64,000 nucleotides of DNA from Eubacteriales bacterium (GCA_030536855.1 JAUNPK010000013.1:1-64000), one strand, 5' to 3'; numbered from the stretch's first letter, positions 19,615-29,382 are shown. Program-made: numbers and translations. The notes: generated by a model not told the origin, from the letters alone.

Positions 19615-20796
19615 ATGAAGAAAAACGAGATTACATTTATTAGATTAATGAGCCTTGCAGGGATAATAGGTTTGAATTTTCTTATCTTAATATTTTTTGT
19701 AGGGGAAAATGTATTTCAAAATATAATTAATAATATGAATAACAATGTATATGACATTGAATCCGGGGCATCTTCCATTTATAACCTTTATTATTACACG
19801 GGACTCAATGTTGTGTATAAAGTGATATTTCCCATAACAGTGTTTGTTATGGGGGTAGCATTTGTGTCAGTGCTTTTTAGAATCAATAAAGCAGGATTGG
19901 CGGCTATTGCAGCTAATGTAAGTTCATTGATAACAGGTGTATTCCTTCTTTTTGCAAGAGTTTATGAAAGCTCTGTGGGAGTACATAAGTTCATTGATGG
20001 ATTTTATATGGAAAATGTAATTTCATCCCAGATAGAGACAGCCCAGTTTATGCCTAAATTTCCAATAACTTATATTCTGATAATTGGTATTTCCATACTT
20101 GGATTCTTAATGGTAAGGAGCAGTAAAATATGCCGGATAAAGGCATATAATAATGACACCGGTATAGGGGCTGTTAATTATATGATTCCGGGTATGACAG
20201 GTTTTATTATTCTTCAATTGTTCAGAGATATGTTATGTGGGTTAGGATCTGGGATTGCTTCAGAAAAGATATCTGTAACTTATGCATATATTAAGGATTA
20301 TTATATCGGTAGTAACGGATTTTTCAGCTTGTCTTGGATGATTATGTTTATGATAGTGACCTGTGTAGCTGTTATAATTAAGCACGGAAGAATAAAAAAA
20401 TTATCCGACAGAAGAATTATGTTGGCAATAACGGTTTTGGTTCCATCTTTAATTGTGCTGGTTGCAAGTGTTATCTATTATTTTAATCCACCGGGGTTAT
20501 TTGGTGTACTTACCCTTGACGTGGAATTATGCGATATGACAGAAAATGCATTTTTAGCGTATCTGATAAGATATTGCGTATCAATGGTTTCTGTGTTTGT
20601 GCTAATTTACATGACAGTCAATAATATGATTTCAACCAGGAAGTTACTTCTCATAGGAGCAGCAAATGCATTGTTAAGCATATTACTTATTGTTGTGATT
20701 AGGGGAACTTCTGTTGCCTCAGGGTATTATCTATGTGCATTGATTGATGTTATTACTATTGTAGGCGCAGTGATAATCAGAAATAAAACAAGATGA
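19615..20796 (+). CDS. Polytopic membrane protein of unknown function
   Basis: I do not recognise the family of this 393-residue protein. It has about ten hydrophobic segments, beginning with LAGIIGLNFLILIFFVGENV and ending with LCALIDVITIVGAVII. The loops are short, with a longer extracellular loop near residues 35-65, and no cysteine or enzyme motif is visible. It lies 39 bases after tyrS with a weak ribosome site, so it is probably expressed from the tyrS transcript or an AT-rich promoter between them. A strong terminator follows. Confidence 0.6.
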   Translation: MKKNEITFIRLMSLAGIIGLNFLILIFFVGENVFQNIINNMNNNVYDIESGASSIYNLYYYTGLNVVYKVIFPITVFVMGVAFVSVLFRINKAGLAAIAANVSSLITGVFLLFARVYESSVGVHKFIDGFYMENVISSQIETAQFMPKFPITYILIIGISILGFLMVRSSKICRIKAYNNDTGIGAVNYMIPGMTGFIILQLFRDMLCGLGSGIASEKISVTYAYIKDYYIGSNGFFSLSWMIMFMIVTCVAVIIKHGRIKKLSDRRIMLAITVLVPSLIVLVASVIYYFNPPGLFGVLTLDVELCDMTENAFLAYLIRYCVSMVSVFVLIYMTVNNMISTRKLLLIGAANALLSILLIVVIRGTSVASGYYLCALIDVITIVGAVIIRNKTR

Positions 20797-20849
20797 ATAT
20801 AATGATTTGAGTTGTGTTAGAATAAGGATTTGTATAACTATACCATAAT

Positions 20850-20898
20850 AAAAAACGGAGAGTGCTTATTAATGAAAAAGCATTCTCCGTTATTTTTT
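20850..20898. terminator. Bidirectional terminator
   Basis: The stem AACGGAGAGTGCTT/AAGCATTCTCCGTT (one mismatch) is flanked by an A-run and a T-run between the converging membrane-protein gene and rqcH. Confidence 0.85.
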
Positions 20899-20959
20899 TG
20901 TGAGCCTTGTGGTGCATTTTTTAAGCCTTGTGGTGCAGGATTATTAATTGGATTTTAAA

Positions 20960-22699
20960 TTATATTTCTGCATTGCGTGTTGTCCATGAAATATCAGTAC
21001 TTGCCATCATGGAATAGTTGGTATAATATACCACAAATCCAGGCTTTGAACCGGCAGGTTTCTTAACTTCTTTTTTCTGAACGTAGTCTATTTCAACCTT
21101 ATCCTGGTCCCTTCCTTTTGAATAGTAGGCAGCAAGGGAAGCTGCTTCTTCAAATGTACGGTCCGGGAGTTCTTTACCATCGCATTTAACAATTACATGG
21201 GAACCCGGCATTTTCTTGGCATGAAACCACCAGTCGCTGTTAGTTGCTGTTTTGAAAGTGAGTTCATCATTTTGCAGATTATTTTTTCCAACATAGATAT
21301 GGAAACCGTCAGAGGATACAAAATGAAGCGGTTTATTATTCTGAGGTCTTGAATTCCCCTTTTTTGTAGATTTTTTAATATAGCCTGTGTGAGAAAGTTC
21401 ATCCTTAATGTTATTAAGATCATCCTCAGTAGTAGCAATATCCAATGCATTTTCAATTGATTCAAGATACTGGATTTCTTCAGTGATTTCTTTAATCAGT
21501 CGGGTTCCGGCTTCAAATGTTCTTTTTAATTTATTATATCTTGCAAAATATTTATTAGCATTTTCTGTAGGAGTTAAGGTGTTGTCCAAAGGAATGGTTA
21601 TTTCCTCGTTGGTATAGTAATTAAGAGCTGTTAACTTATCAGCACCATCTTCAATATTGTATCCGTAGGTGTTAATAAGTTCTCCGTATATGCGATATTT
21701 GTCCTTTTTTTCTGTGTCTTTTAACTGCTTTTCCTGAATATCAAGTTTTTTGTATGAACGTTCAAGAATAGTTGTTACAATTTTTCTGATATCCGTTGAT
21801 TTCTGGCGAATACGTGTATGGATTTCTTTTTGATGGTAGTAGTTTCGAATAACTTCGCTTATATTATCCAATTCAGTAAGATTATCATACATGGTGAGTT
21901 TGATTGCGGCAAACTCAGCAGGAATATCATTATCATAAACTATATTCGGATAAAAGTTTCCCTCAATAATATCTTTTTTGATTGATTCAAAAATGTCGTA
22001 AAGCTTCACAACCTCAGGCTTCTCAAGGCAGTTTGCTGGTTTACGGCTGTCTATTCCCGCCCTGAAACATATTTCTTCAGCAATACAGGTACTTATGCCT
22101 GTAAATGTAAGGCAGATTGCTTTTGACAGAGCTTCCGGCTTTGTCAGGAGATTGGCTGAATATACTTCATAATCCAGAAGCATAGGGTTATATTTGTCGG
22201 ATGTGTTTGGAATAAAATATTTTCTGCCCGGAAGCACTTCCCTGACAGAACTCATCTGAGAGGACACATGCTTAATGCTGTCTAATATAGTGTTATTGTC
22301 ATCACATAGAATTATGTTACTGTGTTTACCCATGAATTCAGTAATCAGGTGTTTTTTACATAAATCGCCTAACTCATCAAGATGTTCGATTTCTATATCT
22401 ATTATTCGCTCAAAATCCGGCTGTGTCACAGATATAATACGCCCATTATTAATATGCTTTCTCAGAAACATGCAGAAATTAGGGGCTGTTACGGGACTCG
22501 GCTTATTATCATCTGTCATATATGCAAGGGGAAGTGATGCATTAGCAGAAAGAACAACTCTGTACTGTCCCTTTGGAGATTTAACAGTGATTAATAATTC
22601 ATCAGTTTCCGGTTCCGCTATTTTATATAATCTTCCTCCAACAATGGTATCGTTTAATTCTTTTACAAGGTTTGCAATTGTCAATCCGTCAAAGGCCAT
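20960..22699 (-). CDS. rqcH: NFACT-family ribosome quality-control protein RqcH
   Basis: RqcH (Rqc2 homologue, once annotated as fibronectin-binding protein) binds stalled 50S subunits and adds C-terminal alanine tails that mark the nascent chain for degradation. The 579 residues comprise NFACT-N (MAFDGLTIANLVKEL), a central coiled-coil, and NFACT-R near the C-terminus (NSDWWFHAKKMPGSHVIV). At the position of the D97-R98 pair needed for tailing in Bacillus, this protein has E97-R98 in QPDFERI. It is transcribed alone, opposite the yicC operon. Confidence 0.92.
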   Translation of the reverse strand: MAFDGLTIANLVKELNDTIVGGRLYKIAEPETDELLITVKSPKGQYRVVLSANASLPLAYMTDDNKPSPVTAPNFCMFLRKHINNGRIISVTQPDFERIIDIEIEHLDELGDLCKKHLITEFMGKHSNIILCDDNNTILDSIKHVSSQMSSVREVLPGRKYFIPNTSDKYNPMLLDYEVYSANLLTKPEALSKAICLTFTGISTCIAEEICFRAGIDSRKPANCLEKPEVVKLYDIFESIKKDIIEGNFYPNIVYDNDIPAEFAAIKLTMYDNLTELDNISEVIRNYYHQKEIHTRIRQKSTDIRKIVTTILERSYKKLDIQEKQLKDTEKKDKYRIYGELINTYGYNIEDGADKLTALNYYTNEEITIPLDNTLTPTENANKYFARYNKLKRTFEAGTRLIKEITEEIQYLESIENALDIATTEDDLNNIKDELSHTGYIKKSTKKGNSRPQNNKPLHFVSSDGFHIYVGKNNLQNDELTFKTATNSDWWFHAKKMPGSHVIVKCDGKELPDRTFEEAASLAAYYSKGRDQDKVEIDYVQKKEVKKPAGSKPGFVVYYTNYSMMASTDISWTTRNAEI

Positions 22700-22744
22700 A
22701 ATCTTACCTCTTTATAATTATTTTATAAAAATTTAATGGAAATT

Positions 22745-22765
22745 TTATGGGGTCAGACCCCATAA
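22745..22765. repeat. Short perfect palindrome
   Basis: TTATGGGGTC and GACCCCATAA surround a single A. The hairpin is in the rqcH leader on the minus strand, and similar GGGGTC palindromes occur in many genomes. It could be a REP-like unit or a protein site. Confidence 0.5.
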
Positions 22766-22915
22766 ATATTCTATCACATATATGGGATGTTGTCTTGTGG
22801 GGCAGACAGATTCTTGATATAATATCCTAGTCTGAATAGTATATTGTGTTTGTTAAAATCTGATTCAGACGTATATTAAAATGCACGTTTTATGTTGCGT
22901 AGATGGGAGAATCTT

Positions 22916-23794
22916 ATGATTAAGAGTATGACAGGCTTCGGAAGAAGTGAAATCGTCAGAGGAAACAGAAAAATTTCAGTTGAAATTAAATCAGTAAATC
23001 ACAGATATTTGGAAACAGGTATTAAACTGCCAAAAAAACTGAATGCCTTTGAATCAAAGATAAGAGAAACTATAAAAAAATATGCTTCAAGAGGTAAAGT
23101 TGATGTCTTTATTACATATGAAGATACATCGGAAAATAATGTAAGTCTTCGTTACAATGGGGAACTTGCCAGAGAATACAAAGAAATTCTTGATACAATT
23201 GCCTCACAATTTAATATTAAAAATGATATAACCGCAGGTTCTTTATCAAGATATCCTGAAGTTATCAGTACCGAAGAAATTAAAGAGGACGAAGAAGAAC
23301 TCTGGCAGTTTATTGAAGAAGCAGTTGTTAAGGCTTGTGAGCAGTTGGTAGAAACGAGAATCATTGAGGGTGAAAATTTAAAAAAGGATTTATTGAACAA
23401 ACTAGATCATATGGATGAGCTTGTTAGATTTGTAGAAACAAGAAGTCCTGAAATTATGAAGGAGTACAGAAATAAGCTGGAATCAAAGGTGAAAGAGCTT
23501 CTTGGAGACACAACAATTGATGAGAGCAGAATTGCAACAGAGGTTGTTATATATGCTGATAAAATCTGTGTTGACGAGGAAACGGTAAGACTTCACAGTC
23601 ATATAGACCACGCCAGAAAATGTCTTGATGAAGAGGGCGGAATTGGAAGAAAACTTGATTTTATTGCTCAGGAGATGAACAGAGAAGCCAATACTACATT
23701 GTCCAAAGCTAATGATATTGATATATCCAATACGGCAATTGAGCTTAAGACAGAGATTGAAAAGGTAAGAGAACAGATTCAGAATATTGAATAA
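22916..23794 (+). CDS. yicC: YicC/YloC-family endoribonuclease
   Basis: YicC-family proteins are RNA-binding endoribonucleases implicated in mRNA turnover. This 292-residue copy has the N-terminal signature MIKSMTGFG followed by SVEIKSVNHRYLE and the C-terminal GRKLDFIAQEMNREANTTLSKAND block, both near-invariant in the family. The ATG at 22916 has GGGAG upstream; an in-frame ATG at 22892 lacks one. It heads an operon with gmk and rpoZ, the usual Firmicutes order, although remA, often found between yicC and gmk, is absent here. Confidence 0.93.
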   Translation: MIKSMTGFGRSEIVRGNRKISVEIKSVNHRYLETGIKLPKKLNAFESKIRETIKKYASRGKVDVFITYEDTSENNVSLRYNGELAREYKEILDTIASQFNIKNDITAGSLSRYPEVISTEEIKEDEEELWQFIEEAVVKACEQLVETRIIEGENLKKDLLNKLDHMDELVRFVETRSPEIMKEYRNKLESKVKELLGDTTIDESRIATEVVIYADKICVDEETVRLHSHIDHARKCLDEEGGIGRKLDFIAQEMNREANTTLSKANDIDISNTAIELKTEIEKVREQIQNIE

Positions 23795-23865
23795 CTACTT
23801 GCAGGATTAAAAAAGTTTCTGTATAATGATTTGTGCGCTTTGTATGCGCAGAAAATGGAGCAGTT

Positions 23866-24501
23866 ATGAAGGATAAAGGTTTATTACTTGTGGTTTCCGG
23901 ATTTTCGGGAGCCGGTAAAGGTACAGTAGTTAAGAGACTGTTAGAACTTCACAATGATTATGCATTGTCTATATCTGCAACAACCCGTAAGCCGAGACCC
24001 GGTGAAGAGGATGGAAGAGAATACTTCTTTAAAACCAAGGAAGAATTTCAGCGGATGATAGATAACTCAGAACTTCTTGAATATGCCTCTTATGTGGATA
24101 ATTATTACGGAACGCCTAAGGCATATGTTGAGAAACAGCTCGAAGAGGGCAATAATGTCATCTTAGAGATTGAGATTCAGGGGGCTCTTAATATTAAAAG
24201 TATATTCCCTGAAGCAGTTCTTATATTTATTATGCCTCCAAATGCATCAGAACTTGAAAAAAGGCTCAGAGGCAGAGGTACAGAGGATGAAAGTACCATA
24301 CTGGCGAGATTATCAAGGGCTAATGAAGAAGCGGAAGGTATAGAACGTTATGACTATATTGTGATTAATGATAAAGTCGACGACTGTGTTGAGACAATCA
24401 ATAACATTGTTTTGTCTGAAAAGAAAAAAGCGTTAAAAAATATTGAATTGATTAATAGCATAAGAGATGAGCTGAAGGCTTATTCGAAAGGAGAAAAATA
24501 A
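23866..24501 (+). CDS. gmk: Guanylate kinase
   Basis: Gmk phosphorylates GMP or dGMP to the diphosphate with ATP. The 211-residue protein opens with the P-loop SGFSGAGKGTV, then TTRKPRPGEEDGREYFF for GMP binding, EIEIQGALNI, and the lid RLRGRGTEDES. GGAG lies five bases before the ATG at 23866. Its stop overlaps the rpoZ start by one base (TAATG), so the two are co-translated. Confidence 0.96.
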   Translation: MKDKGLLLVVSGFSGAGKGTVVKRLLELHNDYALSISATTRKPRPGEEDGREYFFKTKEEFQRMIDNSELLEYASYVDNYYGTPKAYVEKQLEEGNNVILEIEIQGALNIKSIFPEAVLIFIMPPNASELEKRLRGRGTEDESTILARLSRANEEAEGIERYDYIVINDKVDDCVETINNIVLSEKKKALKNIELINSIRDELKAYSKGEK

Positions 24502-24878
24502 TGATACATCCATCATATTCAGAGTTAATGGCAGTGGTAAACAGCGAGGTTGAAGAGGGAGAGCAGCCTTTAGTACAAAGCAGATATTCAATTGTTAAGG
24601 CTACTGCTGCGAGAGCTAAAGAAATTATTGATGCAAGAACTGTAGAAGAAAAAATCAAAAAAGCTCGTATGGAAGCTAACAACAATCCAAAGGATAAGGA
24701 CAGTAAAGATAAGCCGGAGGAGAGAAAAATTTCTGAGGAAGATGCTAAGAAACTTCAGATAGGAACTCCATTGATTGACAACGCAAGTAATATGAAGCCT
24801 CTCTCAATTGCTGTAGAAGAGCTTTATGAAGGTAAGGTTAAGATTGTCGGTAATGGCGATGACAGTGAGATTATGTAA
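24501..24878 (+). CDS. rpoZ: RNA polymerase omega subunit, extended form
   Basis: Omega helps assemble RNA polymerase and stabilises beta-prime. The diagnostic block SRYSIVKATAARAKEI lies at residues 26-42. The protein is 125 residues, well beyond the usual 65-90, because a charged Lys/Asp/Glu-rich segment (about 55-85, NNNPKDKDSKDKPEER) separates this core from the C-terminal helix KPLSIAVEELYEGKV. It follows gmk directly, the normal context, and ends at a strong terminator. Confidence 0.88.
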   Translation: MIHPSYSELMAVVNSEVEEGEQPLVQSRYSIVKATAARAKEIIDARTVEEKIKKARMEANNNPKDKDSKDKPEERKISEEDAKKLQIGTPLIDNASNMKPLSIAVEELYEGKVKIVGNGDDSEIM

Positions 24879-24890
24879 TTGATATGGATT

Positions 24891-24917
24891 AGCTGCTCTT
24901 TTTGAGCAGCTTTTTTG
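24891..24917 (+). terminator. Terminator of the yicC-gmk-rpoZ operon
   Basis: AGCTGCTC pairs with GAGCAGCT around five Ts (24891-24898, 24904-24911), followed by a T-run. Confidence 0.9.
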
Positions 24918-24944
24918 GTATAAACAATGGAAATGGAGGGTTAC

Positions 24945-26120
24945 ATGCCATCTTGTAGTTATGATGAAAAGAACAAAACAATAAACTGTTGTCATTCTTT
25001 AAAATGCGGAAGTTGTGTATATTCCGGAATGAAATATGAAAATGAACTTAAGGTCAAACAGGATTATGTAAGTAAATTATTTAAAGGCGTATGTAATGTT
25101 GAGGATATTGTGGGAATGTATCGTCCGATTTATTACAGAAATAAGGTACACGCCGCAGTGGGACAGGACAAAAATGGCAATATTATCACAGGTTCATATC
25201 AGGAAAATAGTCATAAAATAGTTGATACAGGAGAGTGTCTTATCGAAGATAAAGTATGTAAGGACATTATCATAACCTTAAAGCAGCTCTTTAAGTCTTT
25301 TAAATACAAGCCATATAATGAGGATACGGGAAAGGGCTATATGAGACATATCCTGTTGAGAAGAGGATTTTCCACCAAGGAAATTATGCTGGTATTGGTA
25401 ACCGGAGATAATACATTTCCGTCAAAAAATGCATTTGTTAAGGTATTAATGGATAAACATCCGGAAATAACCACAATAGTCCAGAATATTAACAGTAGTA
25501 ATACAAGTATGATTCTTGGTAAAATAAGCAAGGTTATTTACGGAAAAGGTTATATTGAAGATGTATTATGCGGATGCAGGTTTAGAATAAGTGCATCATC
25601 ATTTTATCAGATTAATCCCCAGCAGACAGAAAAATTGTACAAGACAGCAATAAAAATGGCTGATATCACCAGCAAAGATACCGTTATTGATGCATATTGC
25701 GGAATTGGTACAATCGGTATAGCTGCATCAAAAAAGGCCGGTAAAGTTATTGGTGTGGAATTAAACAGTGAGGCTGTTAAAGATGCTGAAATTAATGCAG
25801 AAATAAATAATATTAAAAATATTTCATTTGTTAATGAGGATGCAGGAAAATTTTTGGTTGATTACGTCTCAAAACACAAAGCAGATGTTGTCTTTATGGA
25901 CCCGCCAAGAAGTGGAAGTAGCAAAGAATTTCTTGATTCCCTGGGTATAATTAAACCTAAAAGGATTGTTTATATTTCATGTAATCCCGAAACCCAGAGG
26001 CGTGATGTTGAGGTGCTTATGAAGTATGGGTATGAGGTTAAGAAAATGGTTCCGTTTGATATGTTTCCACATACGGAGCATGTGGAGTGCGTAACACTGC
26101 TCCAAAGGAAAAATACCTGA
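24945..26120 (+). CDS. rlmD: 23S rRNA (uracil-5-)-methyltransferase, RlmD/RumA family
   Basis: This SAM-dependent enzyme of the TrmA/RumA family methylates C5 of a uridine, in 23S rRNA for most Firmicutes members. The 391-residue protein has an N-terminal iron-sulfur cysteine cluster (CCHSLKCGSC), the SAM motif DAYCGIGTIG, the DPPRSG motif and the catalytic-cysteine motif YISCNPETQRRD. It ends HTEHVECVTLLQRKNT, close to the natural family end. The start at 24945 has GGAGGG just upstream. The 3' end of this gene is a known integration hot spot for serine-recombinase elements, and the accessory island begins right after it. Confidence 0.9.
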   Translation: MPSCSYDEKNKTINCCHSLKCGSCVYSGMKYENELKVKQDYVSKLFKGVCNVEDIVGMYRPIYYRNKVHAAVGQDKNGNIITGSYQENSHKIVDTGECLIEDKVCKDIIITLKQLFKSFKYKPYNEDTGKGYMRHILLRRGFSTKEIMLVLVTGDNTFPSKNAFVKVLMDKHPEITTIVQNINSSNTSMILGKISKVIYGKGYIEDVLCGCRFRISASSFYQINPQQTEKLYKTAIKMADITSKDTVIDAYCGIGTIGIAASKKAGKVIGVELNSEAVKDAEINAEINNIKNISFVNEDAGKFLVDYVSKHKADVVFMDPPRSGSSKEFLDSLGIIKPKRIVYISCNPETQRRDVEVLMKYGYEVKKMVPFDMFPHTEHVECVTLLQRKNT

Positions 26121-26440
26121 AACTCCTTGAATTTAGGCACTTTGAGAGGCATATCGTGTTTTCTCAAAGTGAACGAAAAGAGAAGAAAAAGGCAATTTCT
26201 AATGGAGTGAATGTCCAAGTGGTTGTGAGAGTGTAGTTCGGAAACACAAAAATCTATCGTTAATAATTTCATCAAAAAACTAACATTTAAATAAGAGTAA
26301 CAAAGTGGTCTGAGCCGCTTATTTTCAAGTGTATTTGGAAATAAGCGGCTCTTTTGCGTTTAGTAACGAGAAAAATGCGCCAGTGACAGAGCTTGTTCTG
26401 GAGCTCTCGTTACGAAGATTATTAGGAGGTAATTAATTTT
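26121..26440. other. Gene-free left end of the island, with terminator and leader hairpins
   Basis: There are 320 bases without a gene. A strong terminator stem (GAGCCGCTTATTTTC with GAAATAAGCGGCTC, 26312-26351, then TTTT) is followed by a second inverted repeat (GTAACGAGA with TCTCGTTAC, about 26363-26413) containing a GAGCT/AGCTC inner pairing. AGGAGG then leads into the ParB gene. Part of this stretch should contain the left attachment site. Confidence 0.55.
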
Positions 26441-27520
26441 ATGAAGAAAAAAGAAGAATGGTATTCTTTTTCACAACAAAACAATGGAGCTGTGGTGGAA
26501 ACAGATATCAGAATGATTCCTTTATCGGAATTGCACGATTTTAATGGGCATCCCTTTAAGGTAGAAAACGATATGGCATTGTTTGAACTCATGCAGAGTA
26601 TCGAAAAAGAAGGTGTGATTGTTCCGGCGCTGGCAAGACCAAAGGCTGGTGGTGGTTATGAACTGATTGCAGGTCATAGAAGAAAGGCTGCTTGTAAATG
26701 GGCAGGAATTGATGTGATGCCTGTGGTGATTCGTGATTTGGATAATAATCAGGCTGTGATTGCTATGGTGGATAGCAATCTGCAAAGAGAACATTTAAAA
26801 CCCAGCGAGAAAGCATTTGCTTATAAGATGAAGCTGGAGGCGATGAAGAGGCAGGGGGCAAGAACGGATTTAACTTCTTCCCAAGTCTGGCAAAAGTCAA
26901 CTTCGTCACAAGTTGTGACAGAAACTTCGGATCAGGATGGACCGGAGTTGTACAATCCGACTACGAAGGCTTATGCATTGCAATCGAATTATGATGTGGA
27001 TGGCAATTGGTGTATTACGCAAGGTGATATGATTTCTTCCAGCGTCAGATCAGACGAATTGTTAGCAAAACAGGTGGGAGAAAATCGCATGACCATACAG
27101 CGTTATATCCGCCTCACCAATCTGATACCAAAAGTGCTCGATATGGTAGATGAAGGAAAGATTGCTTTTACCATAGCAGTAGAGCTCTCCTATCTGACAG
27201 AGGAGCAACAGTATGAGCTTTATGAAGTTATGGATATCGAACAATGTACGCCTTCATTGTCGCAGGCGAACCGTATGAAGCGAATGAGTCAGTCGGAAAG
27301 TCTTGATATGGATGCGATGTTTTCCATACTGGAGCAGGAAAAACCAAACCAGAGAGAGCAGATTAAGCTTCGGACTGATTCTGTTGCAAAGTATTTTCCG
27401 GAGGACTATACACCGAAACAGAAGACAGATTTAATTGAACGGCTTTTGAAAGAATGGTATGAGAAGCAGGAGCGTGAAAAAAAGCAGGGTTCTGACAGTA
27501 GCCGGGGCAGAGCAAGATAA
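26441..27520 (+). CDS. ParB/Spo0J-like DNA-binding protein of an integrative element
   Basis: This 359-residue ParB-family protein has the nuclease-like N-terminal ParB core (ELIAGHRRKAACKWAG at about 75-90, DSNLQREHLKPSEKA at about 112-126) and a helix-turn-helix near residue 215 (RMTIQRYIRLTNLI). Element-borne ParB homologues are common in Clostridial conjugative elements, where they may aid maintenance of the excised circle. A 60-residue Ser/Thr-rich insert (about 143-205) separates the ParB box from the HTH. AGGAGG lies ten bases before the ATG. No ParA is nearby. Confidence 0.8.
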   Translation: MKKKEEWYSFSQQNNGAVVETDIRMIPLSELHDFNGHPFKVENDMALFELMQSIEKEGVIVPALARPKAGGGYELIAGHRRKAACKWAGIDVMPVVIRDLDNNQAVIAMVDSNLQREHLKPSEKAFAYKMKLEAMKRQGARTDLTSSQVWQKSTSSQVVTETSDQDGPELYNPTTKAYALQSNYDVDGNWCITQGDMISSSVRSDELLAKQVGENRMTIQRYIRLTNLIPKVLDMVDEGKIAFTIAVELSYLTEEQQYELYEVMDIEQCTPSLSQANRMKRMSQSESLDMDAMFSILEQEKPNQREQIKLRTDSVAKYFPEDYTPKQKTDLIERLLKEWYEKQEREKKQGSDSSRGRAR

Positions 27521-27539
27521 CAGAATGGAGGTAGTGACA

Positions 27540-27755
27540 ATGAGCAGAGATTTATCTTTATATGAAGCAATGGGCGGTACTTATAGATCAGTGGATGGTA
27601 TTTTATATCCGAATATCGATGTGGATGTTATGCATTCTGGAATGGATTCAGCTATAACAACCTATGATATCGGGAAATATGGTCATCTGTGGATTTCTTA
27701 TATGAAAGAAAATCATCCTGACAGGGCTGTAAACACAAAAGTACAGGGAAGATGA
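27540..27755 (+). pseudogene. TnpV-like transposon protein, 3' truncated
   Basis: The 71-residue product begins MSRDLSLYEAMGGTYRS and reads IGKYGHLWISYMKENHPDR, both typical of TnpV-family proteins of about 120 residues. After that the sequence diverges to a stop, and the next frame picks up inside a relaxase, so the 3' half has been deleted. GGAGG precedes the ATG at 27540. Confidence 0.6.
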
Positions 27756-29134
27756 TGCATCATGCAAAGAAATGGGTAATGAGACAGTGTCTCCTTTTAG
27801 GATATGGTCAGGTGGATTTGCTTACAAAGAAGCATACGGATAATTATTGGGTAGAAAAGCGACTGATAGATAAAAATGCGTCGGATGGAGTAGGTGTCAC
27901 ATCAAATAAAGAATTGATTCGTAATACCATCGAAAAACTATTGCCATCAGTAGATTCATTTGAACAGATGGTGGAATTTCTAAAAGGTATATATGGTTGG
28001 AAAATCCGTGTTACAGATAAAACGGTTACGTTTGCCACTGCGGATATGAAAAAGGGAATTCGAGGCAATAAGCTTGGTGAGGGATATGGAAAAGATGAGC
28101 TTATAGAACGTATAGAGCATGCCGTAGCAGAAATAAAAGCCGAACAGGAAGCACGAAGGATTGCTGAAGAAAAAGAGAGAGCAAAGGCAGAAGCTGCTGC
28201 AAAAGAGGAAGAAGTCAGAAAGGCAAAGCAGATTGAAGAGGAACGAAAGCAAAGAGAGATTTTAGCAAGGAAAAGAAAACTTGCATTTGAACGTAATAAT
28301 ATTCAGCATCAGTATTACAGTGCAGAACTTAATCGCCCTGATTGGAATAGGGAATATACAGATTATCTGAATACACAGTTTATCAGTGATTATGCTGCAT
28401 TTTCAGAGGAAGAGCTTACTGCACCGATTATGACAAGAGAAGAGTTCGAGACGAAGCAGGCAGTTACCTTGTACATTGAAAAGGCTGAAAAAGCCGGATT
28501 GATATGGGAAGAGACCTTGTCTGGAATTACAATCCTGACGCATAGATGGAAATGGGAGTATATGGACTATTTGGAGGCAATTCGATTTAAGGATGTCGAT
28601 AGTGTGACTCTTCAAGAGGCTAAGGAAGAAATTCTGACTTATGAGGAGTTTGCAGAGATTAAGGAATTGGAAGTGAAGGAAAAAGAGCTGGAGCAGGTTG
28701 TTGATGATTCTAATGAATTTGTTTATGAGAATACAGTTGAAACTGAAATAATGGAACAGCCAGTGATTAAAGCGGATATTGTGACTAAAGTGGAACCAAT
28801 TTTAGAAGATATTTCTACGATTCCAGAAGAACCAATTGACGGGAAAACAATTGAGGAGGATATTGAGCTAGGACCAGTTGATTTTACAAAGCTTTCAATT
28901 AAGGAGCGAGCCGAACTTCTTTCAGAACCTACAGATGATATTATGGCAGAATTTAATGCGTATTGTAAGCGTATGGGATATACAGAGGAAAAGATGAGGA
29001 GTATCCGATATAAGATGTCTTTGTATGATGAATTTATGGAAGAGTATGATTATAGAGTAAAAAACCATTGTAAAGAAATAATGCAATTTTGCTTTGAAAA
29101 AAAGGTTGAAAAGCATGAAAAAAAAGTACGATAA
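27752..29134 (+). pseudogene. Relaxase C-terminal remnant, catalytic N-terminus missing
   Basis: The frame encodes about 460 residues that match the middle and C-terminal part of element-borne relaxases. KKWVMRQCLLLGYGQVDLLT, KNASDGVGVTSNKELI and the DKTVTFATADMKKGIRGNK block are recognisable. A long Glu/Lys coiled-coil (about 120-190) and an acidic tail follow. The N-terminal nicking domain with its catalytic tyrosine and HxH metal site is absent. The frame overlaps the end of the truncated TnpV gene, so one deletion seems to have joined both. It cannot act as a relaxase by itself. Confidence 0.65.
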
Positions 29135-29289
29135 TAAAGACGAAAGAAATAAATTTTGTATTTTAGTGGATTTGGAACTATCATAGATGATATACGAATT
29201 ATACCCATTTTATAAAACTGTAGAAAGCCTTGTAAATACTGGGTTTTTAGCATGATTACAAAAAAATGTATTTTTTAATAAATGGCTTA

Positions 29290-29345
29290 AAAAGCACAAT
29301 ATATAGCGTTATAAAACAGCAGTTAGTGCTATATATTGTGCTTTT
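29290..29345. terminator. Long hairpin terminator before the RiPP cluster
   Basis: A perfect 18-bp inverted repeat (29290-29307 with 29328-29345) ends in TTTT. It insulates the RiPP promoter from the relaxase remnant and could function in both directions. Confidence 0.7.
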
Positions 29346-29382
29346 GCGTAGGTTCGATATAAGTCGTATAATTGGTTAATTG

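Noticed and set aside
25970..26275. Minus-strand open frame across the end of the methyltransferase gene and the island border
   Set aside because: Antisense to a well-supported gene for half its length, no ribosome site, and composition like a shadow frame.
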